Origin: Bradyrhizobium erythrophlei
GTDB taxonomy: Bacteria; Pseudomonadota; Alphaproteobacteria; Rhizobiales; Xanthobacteraceae
Assembly: GCF_900129425.1 (NCBI RefSeq)
Contig: NZ_LT670817.1
Location: 6,696,001 to 6,760,000, forward strand
Direction: 5' to 3'
Length of the DNA stretch: 64,000 nucleotides
Below the pieces are notes generated by a model that was given only the letters and a program-made list of their open reading frames with translations, was not told the DNA's origin and searched no databases. Of the stretch, positions 36,229 through 43,578 are shown in pieces. Numbering within the stretch: the first letter of the stretch is position 1; every line of letters begins with the position of its first letter. Position numbers and translations under genes: made by a program.

Positions 36229-36846
36229 CTAGTAGCCGTAGTAGCCGCAGGCATTGACCCACTGCGGTCCATATGGCGTCCACGCCTGGGTCCAGCAGTC
36301 GCCGTAGTCGCCGTAGTAGTCGCCGTAGAAGCCGCCGCCAAAGAACCCAAAGCGATTGAAGCGGTGACGGAAGCCCGCGCGATGACGGAAGCCGTCCCGG
36401 CCTCGAAACGCGCCCCTTGAAAACTGAGGCGCGAAGGCAGCATGCGCAAAACGCGTACTCGCGAAACGGTCGCCGCCGAAGCGCGCCCCTCCTGCCATGC
36501 CGCCGAAGCGCGTGCCTACGCCCGTGCCTGCAAAGCGCGCGCCTCCCCCCGTGCCTCCGAAGCGCATGCCGCCGCCCATGGCGCCGAAATGCGCTCCTCC
36601 TCCCATGCCGCCGAAATGCGCTCCTCCTCCCATGCCGCCGAAATGCCCGCCTCCTCCCATCCCACCACCATGCATGCCGCCTCCCATACCTCCTCCCATC
36701 CCACCACCATGGCCCCCACCGCCACCGCCGCCACCACCATGGCCGCCACCGCCACCACCACCCCCGCGCGCGAACGCCGGTGGCGCCAAAGCAAGCGTCG
36801 TACCGAGCGCAACCGCGATCAGGCAACTAAGAGCCTTGTTGTTCAT
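36229..36846 (-). CDS. exported Gly/His/Met-rich low-complexity protein
   Basis: 205 residues from ATG 36846 (MNNKALSCLIAVALG). A signal peptide ending around PPAFA is followed by a run of glycines with interspersed H, M, F and R (GGGHGGG, GGMGGG and HFGGMGGGA units), about 100 residues long. The C-terminal 65 residues are ordinary but aromatic-rich (FGGGFYGDYYGDYGDCWTQ, QWVNACGYYGY) with a likely disulfide pair. Related short proteins in rhizobia are usually called hypothetical. Metal binding through His/Met is possible but unproven. Confidence 0.8.
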   Translation of the reverse strand: MNNKALSCLIAVALGTTLALAPPAFARGGGGGGGGHGGGGGGGGGHGGGMGGGMGGGMHGGGMGGGGHFGGMGGGAHFGGMGGGAHFGAMGGGMRFGGTGGGARFAGTGVGTRFGGMAGGARFGGDRFASTRFAHAAFAPQFSRGAFRGRDGFRHRAGFRHRFNRFGFFGGGFYGDYYGDYGDCWTQAWTPYGPQWVNACGYYGY

Positions 36847-37018
36847 CCCGATTACTCCGTGTTGAATCGCAGCGACGGACATCGTCGCAAGAAGCAGACG
36901 GTCAGGAGAGCCAAATTATCCAATGATTTCAAATGAAAAACGCGACAGTTTCTGACACGAAAGTTAGCTTCACAAAGGCGGCCATCATTCGGAAGGCCCG
37001 CGCCGCGGGGCCCGTCAA

Positions 37019-37885
37019 TCAAGCGGGTTTTCGCATCAGGGGTTGGCCGGCCAAAATCCGCGCCGATTCCAGCACGTTGTCGCAGAACTCGAAATGATCC
37101 GGCGTCAGCACGATGATGGTCGAACCGTGCTCGAACCAGCCGAGTTCGTCGCCCTTGCGGACGGCTACATCGCAAGGGAATACCGTCGGTCCTCGGCTTG
37201 CGGCGTTGAGCATGATATCCAGAAAATGCAGCCGGATGCTGGCCACGAGTATCGCTGCGACCGGCACCAGGGTCAGGCTCTCTCCGCTTGCCAGCCGGGT
37301 CCTGATCACCGCGCGCTCGTTCTTGCAAAACAGTTTTTCGACCCGCTTCAGCGCGATCGGATTAACGTTCCAGGTATCGCCGCTGATGAAATCGACCCGC
37401 TCGATCCGGCAATCCTGCGGGGCGTGAAAGCGGTGATACATGCTCGAGGTCAGCCGCAACGTGATGAACCGTCCATTGCGGTGGGCGTCGACCAGCGCGG
37501 GGTCGCCGAGCAGGTCGAGCAGCGAATAGGGCGCGCCCTTGATCTGAAACAGCTCGGTATCGGCAATCGCGCCGTGGGCGCCGACGATGGCATCGCAGGG
37601 GCTGACCACGATCGACGGATCGGGATCGGGCGGCCGCAGGCCGGGCTTGAGCTCGCGCGTAAAGCAGTCGTGCAGGCTTTTGAAACGCGTCTCGCGCGCT
37701 TCGGTGAGATCTAAATCGGAAAACAGCCGCCAGCAGGCGATCGAGAGGTCGCGGATAAGGGGTTGTTCGATCTTGCTGAACCAGCCCACGAACCGTGTCA
37801 GCGCCGCCCGCGGAATGCGGTTGGTCAGGAGAAAATTAAGGTCTTCCTGTTGCGTCAGGACCGCGATGAGGCTTTTGATTGTCAT
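37019..37885 (-). CDS. psd: phosphatidylserine decarboxylase
   Basis: Pyruvoyl-dependent enzyme that makes phosphatidylethanolamine from phosphatidylserine. It has 288 residues. The self-cleavage site is HGST with S255 becoming the pyruvoyl group; D98 (VSPCDA) and H154 (YHRFHAP) complete the protease-like triad used in maturation. Other family marks are LRLTSSMYHRFHAP and GDTWNVNP. It is divergent from the aminotransferase gene with only 35 bp between start codons, which implies overlapping promoters. Product PE is the substrate for the N-methyltransferase at 40569. Confidence 0.93.
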   Translation of the reverse strand: MTIKSLIAVLTQQEDLNFLLTNRIPRAALTRFVGWFSKIEQPLIRDLSIACWRLFSDLDLTEARETRFKSLHDCFTRELKPGLRPPDPDPSIVVSPCDAIVGAHGAIADTELFQIKGAPYSLLDLLGDPALVDAHRNGRFITLRLTSSMYHRFHAPQDCRIERVDFISGDTWNVNPIALKRVEKLFCKNERAVIRTRLASGESLTLVPVAAILVASIRLHFLDIMLNAASRGPTVFPCDVAVRKGDELGWFEHGSTIIVLTPDHFEFCDNVLESARILAGQPLMRKPA

Positions 37886-37920
37886 GAATCTGTCAGCGGG
37901 ATTGGATAGCGCTTGATGGC

Positions 37921-39585
37921 ATGGATTCGCCTCTTCCGATTCTGTCTATCGCCGGCGCAGCGGTCATCGGCACCGCGGCCGTCTTTCCGAAATTGCGGGC
38001 GCGCCTGGACCTGTCGCGGGCCAAGCACCGCTCGCTGACCGGACATTCCAAAATGTCGCGCCGGGTGGCGCGGCTGATCCCGTTCTATGAATTCGACATC
38101 AACGATTTCTTCCGCTCCGACGGCGCGCCCGCGGCGGTCGCGACCCAGCGCCAGGACGGCTTCTTCCGGCTGGCGGGTATCTACAAAGACCGTTTCGCCA
38201 AGGGCCGCGAGCTGACGCGGCAGGTCTCCGAAAAGATCTCCGACCTTCAATTCACCGAGAACTACCGGGTGCCGTTCCAGTACAGCCGGCTGGTGCGGGA
38301 GCATCTCGGCACCAGCGCCTTCGTGGAGTCCTCGGAAGGCGTCACGGTCACCGACCTTGACGGCAACGTGGCCTACGACCTGACCGGCTCCTACGGCGTC
38401 AACATTTTCGGCAACGACTTCTACAAGGAATGCATCGCCAGCGCCGAGGCGCGGGCGCACGCGCTCGGCCCGGTGCTCGGGCCCTATCATCCCGCCATTG
38501 CCGACAACGTCACGCGGCTGTGCGAAATTTCCGGACTGGACGAAGTCTCGTTCCACATGTCCGGCACCGAAGCTGTCATGCAGGCGGTTCGGCTCGCCCG
38601 CTATCACACCGGAAAATCGCATCTGGTGCGTTTTGCCGGCGCCTATCACGGCTGGTGGGGCGACGTGCAGCCCGGCGTCGGCAATCCGATTTCGCCGCAC
38701 GAAACCTATACCCTGGCCGAGATGTCGCAACGGACGCTGCACGTGCTCAGGACCCGCCGCGATATCGCCTGCGTGCTGGTCAATCCGTTGCAGGCGCTTC
38801 ACCCCAACGGCAATGCGCCGGCCGATTCCGCGCTGGCCGACAGCTCGCGCAGCGGCAATTTCGATCGCGCCGCCTACAGCGCGTGGCTGAAATCGCTGCG
38901 TGAGGTCTGCACCGAGCGCGGTATCGTTTTGATCTTCGACGAGGTCTTTGTCGGCTTCCGCCTCGCCGCCGGCGGCGCCCAGGAATATTTCGGCGTCCGC
39001 GCCGACATGGTGACCTACGGCAAGAGCCTCGCCGGCGGCCTTCCCGTGGGCGCGGTCTGCGGGCGCAAGGACTTGATGCACCGCTTCCGCGAGGACCGCC
39101 CGGTCGACGTCTGCTTCGCCCGCGGCACCTTCAATTCGCACCCTTACGTCATGACGGCGATGGATGAATTTCTCAGCCGCCTCGCCAGCGCCAATTTCCG
39201 TTCGGTTTATGAGGGGCTCGATGAAACCTGGAACGGACGCGCGCAACGGCTGAACGACACGCTCGCCACGCAGGATCTGCCGGTGCGGGTCACCAACCTG
39301 TCGTCGATCTGGATGGTGCACTATACGGAGCCGTCGCGTTACAACTGGATGCTGCAATATTATTTGCGGGCCGAAGGACTGGCGCTGAGCTGGGTCGGGA
39401 CCGGCCGCCTGATCTTCAGCCTCAATTACACGGACATGGATTTTGCGGAAGTCACAAAGCGCTTCGTGGCGGCGGCGGAAAAGATGAAGCAGGACGGCTG
39501 GTGGTGGCACGGGCCTTCCCTCACCAACAAGAAGATCCGGCGGCAGATCCTGAAAGAGATGATCACGCGGAGACGGCCGAAGTAA
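37921..39585 (+). CDS. class III (GSAM-like) PLP-dependent aminotransferase with N-terminal membrane segment
   Basis: 554 residues, about 100 longer than ordinary class III aminotransferases. The extra N-terminus has a hydrophobic stretch (PILSIAGAAVIGTAAVF) and a basic region. The PLP fold follows: GSYGVNIFGNDFYKE, SFHMSGTEAVMQAVRLAR, FAGAYHGWWGDVQPG, the cofactor aspartate in LIFDEVFVGFR, and the Schiff-base K368 in TYGKSLAGGLP. Similar to glutamate-1-semialdehyde aminomutase, but that enzyme has no membrane segment. Context with psd and other lipid genes suggests an amino-lipid or modified head-group role. HpnO, the hopanoid aminotransferase, is another class III possibility I cannot exclude. 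Confidence 0.85.
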   Translation: MDSPLPILSIAGAAVIGTAAVFPKLRARLDLSRAKHRSLTGHSKMSRRVARLIPFYEFDINDFFRSDGAPAAVATQRQDGFFRLAGIYKDRFAKGRELTRQVSEKISDLQFTENYRVPFQYSRLVREHLGTSAFVESSEGVTVTDLDGNVAYDLTGSYGVNIFGNDFYKECIASAEARAHALGPVLGPYHPAIADNVTRLCEISGLDEVSFHMSGTEAVMQAVRLARYHTGKSHLVRFAGAYHGWWGDVQPGVGNPISPHETYTLAEMSQRTLHVLRTRRDIACVLVNPLQALHPNGNAPADSALADSSRSGNFDRAAYSAWLKSLREVCTERGIVLIFDEVFVGFRLAAGGAQEYFGVRADMVTYGKSLAGGLPVGAVCGRKDLMHRFREDRPVDVCFARGTFNSHPYVMTAMDEFLSRLASANFRSVYEGLDETWNGRAQRLNDTLATQDLPVRVTNLSSIWMVHYTEPSRYNWMLQYYLRAEGLALSWVGTGRLIFSLNYTDMDFAEVTKRFVAAAEKMKQDGWWWHGPSLTNKKIRRQILKEMITRRRPK

Positions 39586-39644
39586 AACTGCGAGATGGGA
39601 TCTTTTGTTTTCCGTCACGGCCGGGCTCGGCGCGTGCGTTGGAT

Positions 39645-39769
39645 CACCTCGCCCCGCTTGCGGGGAGAGGTCGAAGCCGAAGGCTTCGGGTGAGGGGGAC
39701 TATCCGCGAGTGCGAATGCGTGGACAGTCCCCCTCACCCCAACCCTCTCCCCGCAAGCGGGAAGAGGGA
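39645..39769. repeat. second palindromic repeat family (CCTC-CCC / GGG-GAGG), copy 2
   Basis: CACCTCGCCCCGCTTGCGGGGAGAGGT, GAAGCCGAAGGCTTC, GGTGAGGGGGACTATCC, then an inverted partner GTCCCCCTCACC...CTCTCCCCGCAAGCGG. It separates the convergent aminotransferase and Mpo1-like genes. Confidence 0.88.
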
Positions 39770-39816
39770 GTCGATTGTCGCTGCGCATCAACCTGATCTC
39801 ATCCCGCTCTAGACGC

Positions 39817-40449
39817 TCAGGCGTGCTGCTCTTCCAGCCCGTGCTCGACGAGGTCGTGACCGGGATCGATCAGTTCGCCCTTCAGCAGATACAGCGGCGC
39901 CTTGTGATAGAGTTTGAAGTCGTTGAACGGATCGGTCAGGATCTTGGTCATCCAGACCAGGCCGGTTTCGACGTCGCGGATGAAGAACAGATGCACGGTG
40001 CGGAACAACAGGCCGCCGACGCCCACCGCCAGCCATATCTTGGCGACCTGGCGCATGAAATCGGCCGGCGAGACCCAGGGGGAAAACAGCCCGAACAGCG
40101 TCGGATCAAAGTACAACACCAGCGGAGAGGCCGCCCAGATCGACATCAGCACGACCTTGCGCCGCAAATTGTATCCGACCTTGATATCTTCCTTGTGCTC
40201 GTGGGTCGCCTGATTGATGTGGTCGTATCCCCTGGGCTCGAAGAAGAAATGCCCCGCCTGGCGTGAGGTCATCGAGACCAGCCAGCCGATCAGCGCGGAT
40301 GCCACCGGGTCGAAGAACATCATGGCATAGCCGACCATGAAGCTGACCGCGCTGACGAAGTGCAGGCTCTGGTTGATCCGGCTGTGATGATAGTAGCGGT
40401 GATCATCCCAACGCTGGATGCGCAACTGCTCGCGGAAGTTCTTGATCAT
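39817..40449 (-). CDS. Mpo1-like (DUF962) integral membrane protein, possible 2-hydroxy-fatty-acid dioxygenase
   Basis: 210 residues; the start MIKNFREQLR at 40449 follows GGGGGAGAGC and is better than the TTG four codons upstream. Histidine-rich motifs match the Mpo1 signature: YYHHSRINQSLH (H21, H22, N26, H30) and RQAGHFFFEP (G66, H67, E71), then H77, H83 and H85. Helices at about 33-60 and 100-155 make it a membrane protein. Yeast Mpo1 is an iron-dependent enzyme of fatty acid alpha-oxidation. The long N- and C-terminal differences mean the same reaction is only a hypothesis. Confidence 0.72.
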   Translation of the reverse strand: MIKNFREQLRIQRWDDHRYYHHSRINQSLHFVSAVSFMVGYAMMFFDPVASALIGWLVSMTSRQAGHFFFEPRGYDHINQATHEHKEDIKVGYNLRRKVVLMSIWAASPLVLYFDPTLFGLFSPWVSPADFMRQVAKIWLAVGVGGLLFRTVHLFFIRDVETGLVWMTKILTDPFNDFKLYHKAPLYLLKGELIDPGHDLVEHGLEEQHA

Positions 40450-40499
40450 GCTCTCCCCCAAAATAGGTTGATTCGGTGTACAGCGATTCGATGTAGGCG

Positions 40500-40524
40500 A
40501 TGTGACATCATCAAAATGTCACAT
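40500..40524. promoter_or_regulatory. 9-bp inverted repeat upstream of the Mpo1-like gene
   Basis: ATGTGACAT, 7-base spacer, ATGTCACAT, plus an additional overlapping ATGACATCA. It is 51 to 75 bases upstream of the 40449 start and 45 bases after the methyltransferase stop, so it probably binds a regulator of the Mpo1-like gene. Confidence 0.6.
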
Positions 40525-40568
40525 GACATCACGCGATATCTTGGATGCGGCAACTTCCGCCGCCTCGG

Positions 40569-41258
40569 TCAGGCGGCAACCGCCATGACGGCTTTTCGGA
40601 TACGGACCAGCGAGAAATGGCCGAGCGGCGGCACCAGACGGCGCTCGACCAATTCCATGCCATGCGCGCCCGCCAGCCATTTCGCATAGCGCGACCAGGC
40701 GAATTCGGCGGTCCGGAAGCCGAGCGGGCGCACCACCGGCTGCAAGCGCTGCTCGATGAAGCGGCGCATCCCGGCATCCGCGCTGACCCGGGTCAGGATG
40801 ATCAGTTCACCGCCGGGCCGCAGCACGCGGGCAAACTCGTCAAGCGCCGCTTCCGGATTCGGCACGGCGGTCACGACATATTGCGCCATCACCACGTCGA
40901 ATGAATTGTCGGGAAATTCGAGTTTCTCCGCATCCATCACCGCCAGGCCCTCGACGTTCTTCAGGCGCAGATCGGTGACACGTTGCTTTGCCTTGCTCAG
41001 CATCGCTTCCGAAATATCGGTGCCGAAGATGCGCAGATGCGGTGCGTATTGCGGCAGCGAGATTCCCGTGCCGACGCCAACCTCGAGCACGCGGCCGCCA
41101 ATTTTGTTGGTGGCCTGAATGGCCGCCTTGCGGCCTTTGCTGAACACGCCGCCAAACACCAGATCGTAAACCGGCGCCCAGCGGTCATAGGCCTGTTCGA
41201 CCGTCTCGCGGTCGAAGTCCAGTTGCGCCGTGCCGGCGAGTTTTGCGATTTCTGTCAT
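40569..41258 (-). CDS. phospholipid N-methyltransferase, Rhodobacter PmtA / PmtX type
   Basis: 229-residue SAM-dependent enzyme converting phosphatidylethanolamine to its methylated forms and phosphatidylcholine. The N-terminal AYDRWAPVYDLVFGGVFSKGR and SAM motif VLEVGVGTGISLPQY (residues 57-71), then FGTDISEAML, AQYVVTAVPNPEAALDEFARVLRPGGE and the C-terminal VERRLVPPLGHFSLVRI are typical of the UbiE-like PmtA branch from Rhodobacter. It is related to ubiquinone methyltransferases, but the C-terminus favours PmtX. It lies between the Mpo1-like and glycosyltransferase genes. Confidence 0.85.
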   Translation of the reverse strand: MTEIAKLAGTAQLDFDRETVEQAYDRWAPVYDLVFGGVFSKGRKAAIQATNKIGGRVLEVGVGTGISLPQYAPHLRIFGTDISEAMLSKAKQRVTDLRLKNVEGLAVMDAEKLEFPDNSFDVVMAQYVVTAVPNPEAALDEFARVLRPGGELIILTRVSADAGMRRFIEQRLQPVVRPLGFRTAEFAWSRYAKWLAGAHGMELVERRLVPPLGHFSLVRIRKAVMAVAA

Positions 41259-41341
41259 GAGTCACTCTTGCTCGTTGTTTGCGGTCTGTTTCAGATTCGC
41301 CGTATCAGACCCGTGGATTATCTCTTTGATGCTCGATCCAT

Positions 41342-42397
41342 TCAGCCGCGCACCGCGCTTTGGCTCGCCACGCGGCGGGCCGGTTGCAGCGAACGGCTCG
41401 GCTGCAACGCCGTCAGATTACCGATGAACTGCCTCGCGCTGTTTTCCCAGGAACGCTCCAGCGCAAAGCTCCGACAGGTTTCGCGGGAGACGCCGAGCGC
41501 GCGGATGCAGGCGCTGCGCAGGTCGGCGTCCAAGGCGCCAACGGGGTGATCCGCGATCACGTCCAGCGGGCCGGTCACCGGAAAGGCGGCGACGGGCGTG
41601 CCGCACGCCAGCGCTTCGAGCTGAACGACGCCGAAGGTGTCGGTCAGGCTCGGAAAAACAAAGACGTCGGCCGCCGCCAGATGGGAGGTCAGGTCCGCGC
41701 CGGTTTTTTCGCCCAGAAACCGGGCTTTCGGATAGCGGCGCTGCAACTCGGCCTTCTGCGGTCCGTCCCCGATCACGACCTTGGATCCCGGCAGGTTCAG
41801 CGCGAGAAATGCCTCAAGGTTTTTTTCAACCGCGACGCGCCCCATGGTCATGAAAATGGGTCGGGGCAGATCGAGCTCGGCGGCATCGTCGGGCCGGAAC
41901 AGATCGGTGTCGACCCCTCGGGTCCAGCTGCCGAGCTTCTTGAAACCTCTGGCGCCGAGTTCCTGCCGAAGCGAGGAGGTGGCGACCATCGTCATGGCGG
42001 CGGCGGCATGAAAGTGTCGCAGCACCGCGTAGCTCAGCGTCGCCGGCACGATCGAGCGCACCGCGATATATTCCGGAAAGCGGGTCGTATAGGAAGTCGT
42101 GAACGCCAATTTGCGGCGGCGGCAATAGGCGCGCACCGCCCATCCGATCGGCCCCTCGGTCGCGATATGAATGGCGTCCGGCGAGGCCGCCTCTACCCGC
42201 GCGGCAATCTCGCGCCGGTTCGGTAACGCCACTCGCAAGCCCGGATAGGTCGGGACAGCCAGCGACGGAAACCCGTCCGGGGTTAAAAAGCTTACCTCCG
42301 CTCCCAGCGCCGAAGCGCTGCGGGCCAGCGAGGTCAGGGTACGAACCACGCCGTTCACCTGCGGAAGCCAAGCGTCGGTTGCTATCAAAATCCGCAT
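41342..42397 (-). CDS. GT4-family glycosyltransferase, possibly lipid glycosylating
   Basis: 351 residues. The N-terminal Rossmann domain starts ILIATDAWLPQVNGVVRTL and includes PTYPGLRVALP. The C-terminal domain has FMTMGRVAVEKNLEAFLAL, VVIGDGPQKAELQRRYP, FLGEKTGADLTSHLAAADVFVFPSLTDTFGVVQLEALACGTPVAAF, with the conserved E-x7-E pattern. Similar to mannosyl- or glucosyl-diacylglycerol synthases of GT4. Its adjacency to the PmtX gene supports lipid glycosylation, but sugar and acceptor are not readable. Confidence 0.85.
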   Translation of the reverse strand: MRILIATDAWLPQVNGVVRTLTSLARSASALGAEVSFLTPDGFPSLAVPTYPGLRVALPNRREIAARVEAASPDAIHIATEGPIGWAVRAYCRRRKLAFTTSYTTRFPEYIAVRSIVPATLSYAVLRHFHAAAAMTMVATSSLRQELGARGFKKLGSWTRGVDTDLFRPDDAAELDLPRPIFMTMGRVAVEKNLEAFLALNLPGSKVVIGDGPQKAELQRRYPKARFLGEKTGADLTSHLAAADVFVFPSLTDTFGVVQLEALACGTPVAAFPVTGPLDVIADHPVGALDADLRSACIRALGVSRETCRSFALERSWENSARQFIGNLTALQPSRSLQPARRVASQSAVRG

Positions 42398-42662
42398 GAA
42401 CGGGGACCCAGGAGCTTGCTGATTCTCAAGTCGAGACGTTCGGCCATGGATATTTCAACCGTGTGACGTCATCGATGCGTAATGGTCGTTTTTCACGCCC
42501 GCCGGCAAAAAATTTCGTGCCGGCGACATCGTCCTGAAACATTTCTCCGCCCCGACGAAACCACTTTGCCACTTTGGCGCAAACGTCCTGAAACCCTCGC
42601 CCGGTAGTGGTCACGTTAACGACGCGCCGAACGAGCGCGGCAACATCAAACAGGGACGTGCC

Positions 42663-43367
42663 ATGCTCAATTCGGGCGTATTGAAGCTGAATTCCCGCAA
42701 ACTGAATTGCCGTCGTGTCGGTGCCGCGTTCGGCGCGCTGGCGATTGGCGCGATCGCGTTTTGCGGCTCCGCCACGGCCACGCCGCTGCCGCTGTTTCCG
42801 TTCATCATGGTGCCCGCGCCGCAATCGGCGCCGCCGCCGGCCCAAATCGCACCGTCACAAGACCAAGGTGCGGTGGTCAAGCTGCCGGCACGGCTGAGGC
42901 GCCAGATCGTCAGCTATGCCACCCGCGAGGCGCCCGGCACCGTCATCATCGATACGCCCAACACCTATCTCTATTATGTGCTCGGCGGCGGCCACGCGAT
43001 CCGCTACGGCATCGGCGTCGGCCGCGATGGCTTCACCTGGTCGGGCGTGCAGTCGGTTACTAAAAAGGCCGAATGGCCGGACTGGACCCCGCCCCCGGAG
43101 ATGATCGCGCGCCAGCCCTATCTGCCGCGCCACATGGCCGGCGGCCCCGGCAATCCGCTCGGCGCGCGGGCGATGTATCTCGGCGGCACGGTGTATCGCA
43201 TTCACGGCACCAACGCCCCGGAAACCATCGGCACCCACATCTCGTCGGGCTGCATCCGCCTCACCAACGAAGACGTCTCCGATCTCTATTCGCGGGTCAA
43301 CGTCGGCACCAGGGTGATCGTGCTGCCGATGGACCGCCGCGCCGACAATGCGGGCCCGATCGACTAG
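42663..43367 (+). CDS. L,D-transpeptidase (YkuD domain), exported
   Basis: 234 residues. A signal-anchor (about residues 18-40) and a Pro-rich linker lead to the YkuD domain from about residue 92 (GTVIIDTPNTYLYYVLGGGHAIRYGIGVG). The catalytic motif is HGTNAPETIGTHISSGCIRL with H192 and the nucleophile C197. These enzymes crosslink peptidoglycan in the 3-3 manner, or attach Braun-type lipoproteins. Residues 122-160 (FTWSGVQ...PPPEMIAR) are typical of alphaproteobacterial members. It is divergent from the GT4 gene. Confidence 0.94.
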   Translation: MLNSGVLKLNSRKLNCRRVGAAFGALAIGAIAFCGSATATPLPLFPFIMVPAPQSAPPPAQIAPSQDQGAVVKLPARLRRQIVSYATREAPGTVIIDTPNTYLYYVLGGGHAIRYGIGVGRDGFTWSGVQSVTKKAEWPDWTPPPEMIARQPYLPRHMAGGPGNPLGARAMYLGGTVYRIHGTNAPETIGTHISSGCIRLTNEDVSDLYSRVNVGTRVIVLPMDRRADNAGPID

Positions 43368-43578
43368 CGCCGCCGAAGAATATCAGACGAAAAATGGTGC
43401 GCTCGCCGCGCGCCATTTTTTGTTTCCGGCCGGCAACAATTCGAACCGGTTTGCGTCCGTGCGAGCACCTTGCGTCGTGTTGTCGCGTATTAGTGATTGG
43501 GGTGTACCACCCTCCGCCACTCTGGCGCCGCCGGAACCTGCCCTGTAAACTCTCCGGTGCAACCAATACGGGGGGACG

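Noticed and set aside
36497..36865. short repeats resembling a CRISPR or tandem-repeat array
   Set aside because: They are glycine/methionine codon repeats of the Gly-rich protein; units are short, irregular and in frame.
37882..39618. 578-codon minus-strand ORF opposite the aminotransferase
   Set aside because: No motif and a basic, Arg/His/Asp-rich composition; the plus strand codes a complete PLP enzyme.
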